A DNA stretch of 5,041 nt. It comes from Rhizobiaceae bacterium. Its GTDB lineage: Bacteria > Pseudomonadota > Alphaproteobacteria > Rhizobiales > Rhizobiaceae. Every line of letters begins with the position of its first letter. Position 1 is the first letter of the stretch. The stretch is taken from assembly GCA_004299545.1 (NCBI GenBank), contig SCRB01000846.1, positions 1 to 5,041 of the forward strand, given 5' to 3'. The position numbers and the translations under genes are program-made. The notes under the pieces were generated by a model that had not been told where the DNA came from, ran no database searches, and saw nothing but the letters and a program-made list of their open reading frames with translations. Below are positions 1-5,041 of this stretch, piece after piece.

Positions 1-282
1 AAGGGCGCCGTCCGCAATCTCACCAAGGGCATGTGCACAGATTGGGCCGGTTACGGTTTGCAGATCAACGCCATCGCCCCCGGCTATTTCAAGACCGAAC
101 TCAACCGGGCACTGGTGGACGATGCGGAATTTTCCGCCTGGATCGAAAGACGGACGCCGGCCGGCCGCTGGGGCGATGTCGAGGAACTGGTCGGCGCCGC
201 TATATTCCTTGCGTCCGATGCGTCTTCCTATGTCAATGGGCAGACGCTTTATGTCGACGGCGGAATGGGCGCTACCCTATGA
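1..282 (+). CDS. idnO: Gluconate 5-dehydrogenase (5-keto-D-gluconate reductase), SDR family, 5'-truncated by the window edge
   Basis: This is the C-terminal 93 residues of a classical short-chain dehydrogenase/reductase, open at the left edge and ending in TGA at 280-282. The first codon, K followed by GAV, fits the lysine of the SDR YxxxK catalytic motif, so the Rossmann fold and catalytic Tyr lie outside the window. Visible hallmarks are NAIAPGYFKTEL (the family N-A-x-x-P-G segment that contacts the cofactor), RTPAGRWGDVEELVGAAIFLAS, and the C-terminal YVNGQTLYVDGGM. The GYFKTEL and RTPAxRWGD segments are very close to what I recall of E. coli IdnO, which interconverts 5-ketogluconate and D-gluconate with NADP(H) in the cytoplasm. 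That makes IdnO/Gno more likely than a generic 3-oxoacyl-ACP reductase. The gene converges on dps. The family is certain; the exact substrate is inferred. Confidence 0.85.
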   Translation, partial: KGAVRNLTKGMCTDWAGYGLQINAIAPGYFKTELNRALVDDAEFSAWIERRTPAGRWGDVEELVGAAIFLASDASSYVNGQTLYVDGGMGATL

Positions 283-338
283 GCGCGCCCATTCGCAGGA
301 TGATGATCCTTTCCGGCAAGCCGGCGGCGGGAGCCTAA
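279..338 (+). other. 19-codon ORF overlapping the idnO stop (ATGA); possible gene vestige
   Basis: An ATG overlaps the idnO TGA in an ATGA arrangement typical of translational coupling in operons. It opens a 19-codon frame (MSAPIRRMMILSGKPAAGA) that ends in TAA at 336-338, overlapping the dps stop codon on the other strand. A purine-rich stretch (GGCGGA near 258-263) lies upstream but is rather far from the ATG. Hydrophobic MMIL followed by SGKPAAGA faintly recalls the start of gluconokinase, where a P-loop of type GxSGxGKS follows a short hydrophobic strand and which is often a neighbour of idnO. The loop glycines are missing, so it would be a remnant at best. It could equally be chance sequence. 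Confidence 0.2.
296..325. terminator. Two small adjacent hairpins between convergent idnO and dps (weak terminator candidate)
   Basis: AGGAT-GATG-ATCCT (297-310) and CCGGC-AA-GCCGG (313-324) are back-to-back inverted repeats with 5-bp arms in the short space between the convergent idnO and dps stop codons. Neither is followed by a real T-tract on either strand; only a short AAATTTT lies further right at 337-343. Position favours a bidirectional terminator, but structure alone does not establish it. Confidence 0.25.
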
Positions 339-850
339 ATTTTCCTGGTCGCTTCGAACAGGAACCAGGTACGGCGCTCTGCCTCGTCGATCCAGTTCTC
401 CAGAAGGCTCGCGGTCGCGACGTCACCATGCTCGTCGCAGACATCGTGGGTCTCGCGCATGCGTTGCGTGAGCATCAGATTGTCTTCCTTCAACTCGGCC
501 AGCATGTCCTCCGGCGTGACGAAATCCGCGTCATTGTCCTCTATGTGCTTCAGCTTTGCGATCTGGCCGATGGAGCGCAGCGTCGTGCCTCCGACCTTTC
601 GCGCTCTTTCTGCCATGTCGTCGGTCATGGCGAAAATCTGCTCGGACTGCTCGTCGAGGAGGAGGTGGTAATCCCGGAAATGCGGACCCGACATGTGCCA
701 GTGAAAATTCTTGGTCTTGATGTAGAGCGCGAACACATCGGCGAGGAGGGCAGTGAGAGCAGCCGCGATGTCCTTGGAGGCATTGGAGCCGAGATTGCTC
801 GGCGTATCGAGCGGCGCCTTGCGGTGCTTTTTCGCGTCTTCCAATCTCAT
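335..850 (-). CDS. dps: Dps family DNA starvation/stationary-phase protection protein (ferroxidase miniferritin)
   Basis: The 171-residue product is a typical Dps length. Dps proteins form cytoplasmic dodecamers that oxidise Fe(II) with hydrogen peroxide and store the iron, and many also bind DNA. The intersubunit ferroxidase site is complete: H50 and H62, D66, D77 and E81, within KNFHWHMSGPHF, YHLLLDE and DDMAERA. These match E. coli H51, H63, D67, D78 and E82. The basic N-terminal tail (K7 K8 H9 R10 K11) could contact DNA, by analogy with the lysine-rich tail of E. coli Dps. I chose the ATG at 850 because AAAGGAGGG lies six bases upstream. The frame extends to an ATG at 919 (23 more residues), but that codon falls inside the predicted promoter and has no good ribosome site. 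The gene converges on idnO and diverges from deoD. The family is certain; the DNA-binding role is inferred. Confidence 0.95.
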   Translation of the reverse strand: MRLEDAKKHRKAPLDTPSNLGSNASKDIAAALTALLADVFALYIKTKNFHWHMSGPHFRDYHLLLDEQSEQIFAMTDDMAERARKVGGTTLRSIGQIAKLKHIEDNDADFVTPEDMLAELKEDNLMLTQRMRETHDVCDEHGDVATASLLENWIDEAERRTWFLFEATRKI

Positions 851-856
851 ATCGAT

Positions 857-865
857 CCCTCCTTT
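857..865 (-). promoter_or_regulatory. Strong Shine-Dalgarno of dps
   Basis: Read on the minus strand this is AAAGGAGGG, six bases before the ATG at 850. It decides the dps start in favour of the 171-residue form over the 194-residue open frame. Confidence 0.85.
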
Positions 866-912
866 ATGGGACTTTGCAATCGGGCTGTTGAATTCCGGCA
901 ATCCGCCGGTAA

Positions 913-937
913 AACGCATGGATTTATGTGATGTTCC
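913..937 (-). promoter_or_regulatory. EcfG/RpoE2-type general stress promoter of dps
   Basis: On the minus strand the sequence reads GGAAC (937-933), 16 bases, then CGTT (916-913). This is an exact match to the alphaproteobacterial EcfG consensus GGAAC-N16/17-CGTT. It is correctly oriented, and transcription would start near 905, giving a leader of about 55 bases before the dps ATG. Dps-type proteins are common members of general stress regulons in this group. The sequence match is direct; activity is inferred. Confidence 0.75.
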
Positions 938-1044
938 ATCCGTATGACGCGCTATTGCAATCTATGTGTCGGACGCCTTACGGCAAGGGCAGGCCGCTTC
1001 CGCAACCGCTATCTTGACGCCGGGAGAAGGGAAGGGCACTCACA

Positions 1045-1071
1045 GGCGAGGGTCTGGGGCGAAGGGTCTGG
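1045..1071 (+). repeat. Tandem direct repeat in the deoD leader
   Basis: GGCGAGGGTCTGG (1045-1057) is followed immediately by GGCGAAGGGTCTGG (1058-1071), identical except for one inserted A. The pair ends 32 bases before the deoD ATG. It could be a pair of regulator half-sites or a simple slippage duplication. No convincing -35/-10 pair for deoD could be assigned in 938-1090: TTGACG at 1014-1019 has no acceptable -10 element 16-18 bases downstream. Confidence 0.5.
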
Positions 1072-1090
1072 ATTTGACGTGAAAGGCTCC

Positions 1091-1095
1091 GGAGG
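1091..1095 (+). promoter_or_regulatory. Shine-Dalgarno of deoD
   Basis: GGAGG lies eight bases before the ATG at 1104, within CCGGAGGATGG, and supports that start. Confidence 0.8.
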
Positions 1096-1103
1096 ATGGT
1101 TGC

Positions 1104-1808
1104 ATGACGCCGCATAATGAAGCGAAGATTGGCGATTACGCCGAAGCCGTCCTCCTGCCGGGCGATCCGCTGAGGGCGAAATGGATCGCGGAGACGTTTT
1201 TCGAGGATCCGAGACAGGTGAACGGTATCCGGAATTGTCTCGGCTTTACAGGCCGTTACAAGGGAAAGCCGGTCAGCGTGCAGGCCACCGGCATGGGCCA
1301 GCCGTCGCTTTCCATCTATGTGCATGAACTCATCGACATTTATGGTGCAAAGGTGCTCGTGCGTGTCGGAACCTGCGGCGGCATCAGCGACAAGGTCAGG
1401 CTGAAGGATATCGTCCTGGCGGAAGCCGCTACCACCGACAGCGCGATGGACAGCGAAACCTTCGGTGCGTTCCGGTTCGCGCCTTCGGCCAATTTCGGGC
1501 TGTTGCGCGATGCCGCCAACCGGGCCGACGCGGCGGGCCTTTCCTGGCGGGCCGGTGGTATCGTCTCGACCGATACGTTCTACTTGCCGGAAAATGCCTA
1601 CGACCCCCTGACGGCGCACGGCATTCTTGCGATCGACATGGAGACGGCTGCGCTTTACACGCTTGCCGCCCGCTTTGGCGTTCGTGCCCTCACGCTCTGC
1701 GCGGTTTCCGACGATCTCCTGACCGGCGAGAAGATGGCGCCCTCCGACCGGCAGTCCTCGCTGACCGAGCTTGCGACGCTGGCGCTCGACGTGGCGGTCG
1801 GGGCCTGA
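1104..1808 (+). CDS. deoD: Purine nucleoside phosphorylase, hexameric DeoD type
   Basis: The 234-residue product matches the length of bacterial hexameric PNPs (E. coli DeoD is 239). The enzyme splits purine (deoxy)ribonucleosides with phosphate to the free base plus (deoxy)ribose 1-phosphate, a cytoplasmic salvage step. Phosphate-site residues are in the expected places: the PGDPLR loop with G20 and R24, R43, and R87 in VRVGTCGG, where T90 replaces the E. coli Ser. H4, contributed to the neighbouring subunit's nucleoside site, is present. The ribose-binding IDMETA segment has M179 and E180. The catalytic pair that protonates purine N7 in E. coli (D204, R217) corresponds to D203 in AVSDD and R216 in SDRQSS. 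The gene stands alone here, without deoA, deoC or cdd beside it. It diverges from dps and converges with the GMC gene, 39 bases separating their ends. Assignment is secure; purine versus other nucleoside preference is from the family. Confidence 0.95.
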   Translation: MTPHNEAKIGDYAEAVLLPGDPLRAKWIAETFFEDPRQVNGIRNCLGFTGRYKGKPVSVQATGMGQPSLSIYVHELIDIYGAKVLVRVGTCGGISDKVRLKDIVLAEAATTDSAMDSETFGAFRFAPSANFGLLRDAANRADAAGLSWRAGGIVSTDTFYLPENAYDPLTAHGILAIDMETAALYTLAARFGVRALTLCAVSDDLLTGEKMAPSDRQSSLTELATLALDVAVGA

Positions 1809-1847
1809 GAGGAGCCAAGCGCATCCGTTGTTTTTGCCGCAAGTAAG

Positions 1848-3461
1848 CTATCGCGCGTCGGCGAGGATCATTTCCGACGCCTTCTCCGCGATCATGATGA
1901 CTGGCGAATTGGTGTTGCCGGACGTGATCGTCGGCATGATCGAGGCATCGACCACACGCAGCCCGTCCAGACCGTGGACGCGCAGCCGCTCATCGACCAC
2001 CGCAAGCGGATCGCTGCCCATCCTGGCCGTGCCGACGGGATGGAAGATGGTCGTGCCGATGTCGCCGGCCTTTTGCGCCAAATCCTCGTCGCTGTCGAAT
2101 TCCAGGCCAGGCAATAGCTCTTCCGGCACAAATTTCGCCAACGCCTTCGCGCGCATCAGTTCCCGCGTCAGCCGGAGCGATCGGATGGCGACGGCGCGGT
2201 CGCCGGGTGTCGAGAGATAGTTCGGCCTGATTTCCGGATGGGCGGCGACGTCGGGTTTCGCCATATGCACGGTGCCTCGGCTTTCGGGTCTGAGATTGCA
2301 GACGGATGCTGTGACGGCCGGGAACGCATGCAGAGGGTCTCCGAGCTTGTCGGTCGAGAGCGGCTGCACGTGATATTCGAGGTCGGGCGTTTCCAGACGC
2401 GGATCGCTTTTTGTGAAGATGCCGAGTTGGCTTGGCGCCATGGAGAGCGGCCCTTTTCTGAAAAGAAGATATTCCAATCCGAGGCCCGCCTTGCCGAAAG
2501 GGCTGTTGACGCGCTGGTTGAGCGTCTTGGCATTCTTAACCTTGTAGACAGTGCGCAGTTGAAGGTGATCCTGGAGGTTGCCGCCGACGCCGGCCGATTC
2601 CTTCCTGACGGGAATGCCAAGCGTCTGGAGGATTTCGCCATTGCCGATACCGGAAAGCTCGAGGATCTTGGGCGAATTGATCGCGCCTGCCGCCAGGATC
2701 ACTTCGCCGCGTGCCGTGGCCGAGAACGGGCGTCCTTCATGGCTAAATTCGATGCCCGTGACGCGACCGTCCTCCATCACCAGACTCTCCGTCATCGCGC
2801 CGGTAAGAAGGCGCAGATTGGGGCGTGAAAGGGCGGGGCGCAGGAAAGCCTTGGCCGTGCTCCAGCGGATACCGCTCCTCTGGTTGACCTCGAAATAGCC
2901 GGAGCCTTCATTGGTGCCTTTGTTGAAATCGTCCGTGCGGGGAATGCCGAGTTCTTCCGCGGCCTCGCGGAAACTGTCGAGCAGTTCCCAGGACAGCCGC
3001 TGCTTTTCCACGCGCCACTCTCCACCGGCGTTGTGAAGCTCCGTCCTGCCGCGCCAATTGTCTTCGGATTTGAGGAAATAGGGCAGCACGTCGTCCCAGC
3101 CCCATCCCGTATTTCCCTGTTGGCGCCAGCCGTCATAGTCATTCGCCTGGCCGCGCATATAGATCATGCCGTTGATGGAGGAGCAGCCGCCCAGCACCTT
3201 GCCGCGCGGATAGGCGAGGCTGCGGCCGTTCAGGCCGGCATCGGGCTCGGTGCGCATCATCCAGTCAGTGCGCGGGTTGCCCATGCAGTAGAGGTAGCCG
3301 ATCGGGATATGGATCCAGTGCCACGTATCGCGGGTTCCAGCCTCGAGGAGCAGGACGCGGTTCTTCGGGTCTGCGGAAAGGCGGTTGGCCAGAACGCAGC
3401 CCGCCGAGCCCGCGCCGACGACGATATAGTCGTATTCGCCTTCGCTCTGCCTGCCTGTCAT
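1848..3461 (-). CDS. GMC-family FAD-dependent oxidoreductase (choline/alcohol dehydrogenase-like)
   Basis: The 537-residue product is of normal length for glucose-methanol-choline oxidoreductases, which use FAD to oxidise a primary or secondary alcohol and pass electrons to a quinone, dye or oxygen. At residues 11-42, [15 protein letters not shown] with GxGxxG (G16, G18, G21) and a following LLLEAG form the FAD ADP-binding fold. GMC signature 1 begins at [15 protein letters not shown] (85-99), and signature 2 is [15 protein letters not shown] (259-273). The catalytic His is H474 in [10 protein letters not shown], and the second active-site position lies in GNTNSP (515-520). The ATG at 3461 overlaps the upstream gene's TGA as ATGA and has GAGG ten bases before it; an ATG 20 codons earlier would lie deep inside the upstream gene. 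The lack of a signal peptide suggests a cytoplasmic or peripheral enzyme. Such genes are often labelled choline dehydrogenase, but no bet genes are nearby and the substrate is unknown. Confidence 0.92.
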   Translation of the reverse strand: MTGRQSEGEYDYIVVGAGSAGCVLANRLSADPKNRVLLLEAGTRDTWHWIHIPIGYLYCMGNPRTDWMMRTEPDAGLNGRSLAYPRGKVLGGCSSINGMIYMRGQANDYDGWRQQGNTGWGWDDVLPYFLKSEDNWRGRTELHNAGGEWRVEKQRLSWELLDSFREAAEELGIPRTDDFNKGTNEGSGYFEVNQRSGIRWSTAKAFLRPALSRPNLRLLTGAMTESLVMEDGRVTGIEFSHEGRPFSATARGEVILAAGAINSPKILELSGIGNGEILQTLGIPVRKESAGVGGNLQDHLQLRTVYKVKNAKTLNQRVNSPFGKAGLGLEYLLFRKGPLSMAPSQLGIFTKSDPRLETPDLEYHVQPLSTDKLGDPLHAFPAVTASVCNLRPESRGTVHMAKPDVAAHPEIRPNYLSTPGDRAVAIRSLRLTRELMRAKALAKFVPEELLPGLEFDSDEDLAQKAGDIGTTIFHPVGTARMGSDPLAVVDERLRVHGLDGLRVVDASIMPTITSGNTNSPVIMIAEKASEMILADAR

Positions 3462-4444
3462 GACTTTCCCGCCTCTTTTGCCGGCGTGTTCAACGCTCTT
3501 ACGGGCGCGCCAGCGAGCCACGCCGCAATATCCTCCGCAGCGTCGTTGAAATAGATGCGATAATTCTCTTCCGTCACATAGCCGAGATGCGGTGTGGCGA
3601 CGACATTGGCAAGCGTGCGGAAGGGATGATCGGGAGGCAACGGCTCGTGATCGAAAACGTCGAGGCCGGCGCCGCCGAGGCGGCCGCCTTGAAGTGCGGC
3701 GACCAGTGCTCTTTCATCGACCAGCGGGCCACGTGAGGTGTTGATCAGGAGCGCGCCCTTTTTCATCAGCCCGAGTTCGCGTGCGCCCAGAATGCCCCTG
3801 GTTTCGGCATTGAGCACGAGGTGGAGACTGACGACGTCTGCCTTCCGCAGCAGGTCATCGAGCGTCGGCGCGAAGCCGATCCCGAGCGCTTTGCTCCTTT
3901 CCGGCGTATTGCTGCGCGACCAGGCGAGGACATCCATGCCGAAGGCGAGCCCGTAGCGGGCGACCTTTGTTCCGAGTTTGCCCAGCCCGACGATGCCAAG
4001 CGTCCTGCCTTCGAGGCCGTTGCCAAGCGTCAATTGCCATTTGTCGCCGGCGTCGCGGAAATTTCGAGCCTCCGCCGGTATGTGGCGGACAAGCGCGAGC
4101 AGGAGGCCCCATGTCAGTTCGGCCGCCGGGCCGCCGATCGCGCCCGTCCCGCAGACGAGAATGCCCTGCCGGGCGGCGGCTTCCATGTCGATGGATGCGT
4201 TCCTCATGCCGGTCGTTATCAGAAGGCGCAGGTCGGGTAGGCGGGAGAGCAGGCTCTCGCGGAAGGGGGTGCGCTCGCGCATGGCGATGATAACGGCAAA
4301 ACCCTTCAACGCTTCCGCGAGCTTCGCCTCATCGGCGATAGGGGACGTAAAGCACTTGATCTCGACGCCATCGAGTTTCGACCAGTCGGCGAGATTGCGT
4401 GCCACGTCCTGATAATCGTCGAGAATGGCACAGCGCAGCTTCAT
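3458..4444 (-). CDS. D-isomer-specific 2-hydroxyacid dehydrogenase, NAD(P)-dependent
   Basis: The 328-residue product has the typical layout of this family, which reduces 2-keto acids to D-2-hydroxy acids or the reverse in the cytoplasm. The substrate-domain loop is [10 protein letters not shown] (77-86). The Rossmann nucleotide loop is GIVGLGKLG with G153, G155 and G158. The catalytic triad is complete: R238 in [11 protein letters not shown]267 in DHEPL, and H286 in TPHLGY. After strand beta-2 the usual Asp that selects NAD is replaced by WSRS (175-178); R177 could hold the 2'-phosphate, so NADP(H) use is plausible as in glyoxylate/hydroxypyruvate reductases. I chose the ATG at 4444 because GGAGG sits eight bases upstream; a GTG at 4465 would add seven residues but overlaps that site. 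It is the first gene of an operon with the GMC oxidoreductase. Family is secure; glyoxylate, hydroxypyruvate or another keto acid cannot be told apart here. Confidence 0.92.
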   Translation of the reverse strand: MKLRCAILDDYQDVARNLADWSKLDGVEIKCFTSPIADEAKLAEALKGFAVIIAMRERTPFRESLLSRLPDLRLLITTGMRNASIDMEAAARQGILVCGTGAIGGPAAELTWGLLLALVRHIPAEARNFRDAGDKWQLTLGNGLEGRTLGIVGLGKLGTKVARYGLAFGMDVLAWSRSNTPERSKALGIGFAPTLDDLLRKADVVSLHLVLNAETRGILGARELGLMKKGALLINTSRGPLVDERALVAALQGGRLGGAGLDVFDHEPLPPDHPFRTLANVVATPHLGYVTEENYRIYFNDAAEDIAAWLAGAPVRALNTPAKEAGKS

Positions 4445-4452
4445 CTTCCGTT

Positions 4453-4457
4453 CCTCC
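4453..4457 (-). promoter_or_regulatory. Shine-Dalgarno of the 2-hydroxyacid dehydrogenase
   Basis: Read on the minus strand this is GGAGG, eight bases before the ATG at 4444. It favours that start over the upstream in-frame GTG at 4465. Confidence 0.75.
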
Positions 4458-4487
4458 ACGCCCACTCGTCAAGGTGGCCGCTATTAT

Positions 4488-4516
4488 GGAATAGAACACT
4501 GGACCCTGGTGCTCAA
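4488..4516 (-). promoter_or_regulatory. Candidate sigma-70 promoter of the hydroxyacid dehydrogenase/GMC operon, with a dyad in its spacer
   Basis: On the minus strand TTGAGC (4516-4511) and TATTCC (4493-4488) are separated by 17 bases. Initiation would fall near 4481, leaving a leader of about 36 bases. The plus-strand sequence GAACAC (4494-4499), nine bases, GTGCTC (4509-4514) is an imperfect inverted repeat (five of six positions) that fills the spacer and touches the -35 element, a usual place for a repressor operator. Both elements are only moderate matches. Confidence 0.35.
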
Positions 4517-4640
4517 TGGTCATGGCGGGCTTTGGCGCGTGACATAATCAACGGCCAACGCCCTTTCCCCTTTTTTCTCCGGGAGCCGGCAGCCCCTCAT
4601 GCCAAGGCGTGTTGCGTGCGCGCCCGTCAAACGAAAACCT
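4517..4640. other. Central part of the divergent intergenic spacer, nothing assignable
   Basis: The space between the 2-hydroxyacid dehydrogenase start (4444) and the small secreted protein (4710) is 265 bases. Its middle part contains a pyrimidine-rich run (CCCTTTCCCCTTTTTTCTCC, 4560-4579) but no convincing ORF, RNA gene or promoter that I can support. Confidence 0.4.
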
Positions 4641-4643
4641 TTT

Positions 4644-4679
4644 CATTCACTTTCGCCGGGGCTTGTGTTTTTGTGAATG
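4644..4679. repeat. Inverted repeat upstream of the small secreted protein gene
   Basis: CATTCAC (4644-4650) and its exact complement GTGAATG (4673-4679) are separated by 22 bases; the arm centres are 29 bases apart. They lie 31 to 66 bases before the ATG at 4710. This could be a two-site operator on one face of the helix or a leader hairpin. Seven-bp arms can occur by chance in a region of this size. Confidence 0.4.
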
Positions 4680-4709
4680 GGTTGCAAATGCCAAATAGCC
4701 GGGGGGAGA

Positions 4710-4952
4710 ATGAAGAAGCAGGTGAAATGTTTGATCGTCGCTGCCACGGCCTGCCTGTTGCAGGTCGGTGTTACAGATATGGCGAATGCCGGCCGCAACG
4801 CCGGCTTCGCCCGTGCGCAGTCACACAAGACATGCACGCAGATCAAGAATAACTGCATGGAGAAAAAGCCGGAAGCCGTCTGCAAGCGGAAATTCGCCAC
4901 TTGCATGAAAACCGGTGACTGGGGCCATAATCACGGCGTGACGCGCTACTGA
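4710..4952 (+). CDS. Small secreted protein with two C-x6-C motifs, function unknown
   Basis: The 80-residue product starts with a Sec-type signal peptide: basic MKKQVK, a hydrophobic core at residues 7-21, and a likely signal peptidase I site ANA|G after A27. The mature part is about 53 residues and basic. Its four cysteines (C42, C49, C58, C65) form C-x6-C, eight residues, C-x6-C. The two halves resemble each other (Cys, six residues, then CM followed by E or K), suggesting an internal duplication and a helical hairpin held by two disulfides in the periplasm. The tail carries H73 and H75 in WGHNHG, a possible metal-binding site. I chose the ATG at 4710, preceded by GGGGGGAGA, because an ATG 11 codons earlier would put MGCKCQIAGGR before a normal signal peptide. 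I do not recognise the family. Codon use looks like that of its neighbours. It diverges from the dehydrogenase operon. Confidence 0.75.
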   Translation: MKKQVKCLIVAATACLLQVGVTDMANAGRNAGFARAQSHKTCTQIKNNCMEKKPEAVCKRKFATCMKTGDWGHNHGVTRY

Positions 4953-4967
4953 CGTCCTACGACGATA

Positions 4968-4995
4968 CGGCGTCGCCGCCCGTCCGGCGCGCCGG
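4968..4995 (+). terminator. GC-rich dyads after the small secreted protein gene (terminator-like)
   Basis: CGGCGTCGCCG (4968-4978) is an inverted repeat around one central base, and CCGGCGCGCCGG (4984-4995) is a perfect 12-bp palindrome. Both follow the stop codon at 4952 within 45 bases. Neither is followed by a T-tract, so intrinsic termination is only a possibility. Confidence 0.3.
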
Positions 4996-5015
4996 TCTTC
5001 GGATCGCACGCCGGC

Positions 5016-5039
5016 ATGACTAGCAAAATGACTACCAAA
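5016..5039 (+). repeat. 12-bp tandem repeat at the right edge; possible start of a further gene
   Basis: ATGACTAGCAAA (5016-5027) is repeated as ATGACTACCAAA (5028-5039) with one mismatch. Because the unit is four codons and opens with ATG, it reads MTSK MTTK and remains open to the edge, so this may be the beginning of a downstream CDS with a duplicated start. No clear Shine-Dalgarno precedes either ATG, and too little sequence remains to decide. Confidence 0.4.
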
Positions 5040-5041
5040 AC

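Noticed and set aside
122..931. 269-codon open frame on the plus strand
   Set aside because: It runs antisense to dps and through the tail of idnO in another frame, lacks any recognisable domain and has no ribosome site. Both genes it overlaps have intact catalytic motifs.
978..1619. 213-codon open frame on the minus strand
   Set aside because: It is antisense to deoD, which is complete with all active-site residues. The frame is Arg- and Gly-rich, as expected of a high-GC shadow.
1809..1847. Terminator between convergent deoD and the GMC gene
   Set aside because: The 39-base gap has a short T run (GTTTTTG) but no inverted repeat of useful length on either side of it.
2238..2828. 196-codon open frame on the plus strand
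   Set aside because: It lies wholly antisense to the GMC oxidoreductase and shows no family motif; codon periodicity of the real gene explains it.
3458..3521. Longer GMC start at 3521
   Set aside because: It would embed 20 extra codons in the upstream gene, and the ATGA overlap at 3461 with the FAD fold starting about ten residues later is the expected arrangement.
3033..3554. 173-codon open frame on the plus strand
   Set aside because: It is antisense across the junction of the two dehydrogenase genes, has no ribosome site and no recognisable domain.
4710..4790. Lipoprotein signal (Cys at residue 15 of the small secreted protein)
   Set aside because: The residues before the Cys (AATA) lack the Leu/Val/Ile expected at -3 of a lipobox, and a better signal peptidase I site (ANA|G) follows at residue 27.
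4532..4852. 106-codon open frame on the plus strand reading through the small secreted protein gene in another frame
   Set aside because: It has no Shine-Dalgarno and low-quality composition, and it conflicts with the signal-peptide gene starting at 4710, whose features are coherent.
4643..4906. 87-codon open frame on the minus strand
   Set aside because: It is antisense to the small secreted protein gene; its hydrophobic, Cys-containing stretches mirror the opposite strand rather than a known domain.

Overview
The window looks like chromosomal (or large-replicon) DNA of an alphaproteobacterium of the order Hyphomicrobiales, most likely Rhizobiaceae. The evidence is the high-GC coding sequence, protein sequences that resemble rhizobial and agrobacterial homologues, and an apparent EcfG-type general-stress promoter, a signal characteristic of alphaproteobacteria. 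No tRNA, rRNA, CRISPR array, insertion sequence or phage gene is visible. Most of the window is metabolic and stress genes of well-known families.

Layout, left to right. (1) Bases 1-282 (+) are the 3' part of a short-chain dehydrogenase, very probably gluconate 5-dehydrogenase (IdnO type); the window opens on its catalytic lysine. A 19-codon ORF overlaps its stop codon by ATGA and may be a vestige of a following gene. (2) Bases 335-850 (-) encode a Dps ferritin-like DNA-protection protein with every ferroxidase ligand present. It has a strong Shine-Dalgarno and, upstream, an exact GGAAC-N16-CGTT match to the EcfG (RpoE2-like) promoter consensus. (3) Bases 1104-1808 (+) encode a hexameric-type purine nucleoside phosphorylase (deoD), divergent from dps across a 253-base spacer that carries a tandem repeat next to deoD. 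(4) Bases 3458-4444 and 1848-3461 (-) form a two-gene operon: a D-2-hydroxyacid dehydrogenase, then a GMC-family FAD oxidoreductase whose ATG overlaps the first gene's TGA. A plausible sigma-70 promoter with an imperfect dyad in its spacer lies upstream. (5) Bases 4710-4952 (+) encode an 80-residue secreted protein with two C-x6-C motifs, divergent from the operon across a 265-base spacer with an inverted repeat. (6) The last 90 bases hold GC-rich dyads that may terminate this gene, then a 12-bp tandem repeat that could be the first codons of another gene.

How the genes fit together. They do not form one pathway. The left edge belongs to ketogluconate/gluconate metabolism, dps to general stress and iron/peroxide protection, and deoD to nucleoside salvage. 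The hydroxyacid dehydrogenase and GMC oxidoreductase probably act on related alcohol, hydroxy-acid or keto-acid substrates, which the sequence does not identify. I see no convincing undescribed multi-gene system. The least understood item is the small double-C-x6-C secreted protein, and the clearest regulatory signal is the stress promoter of dps.
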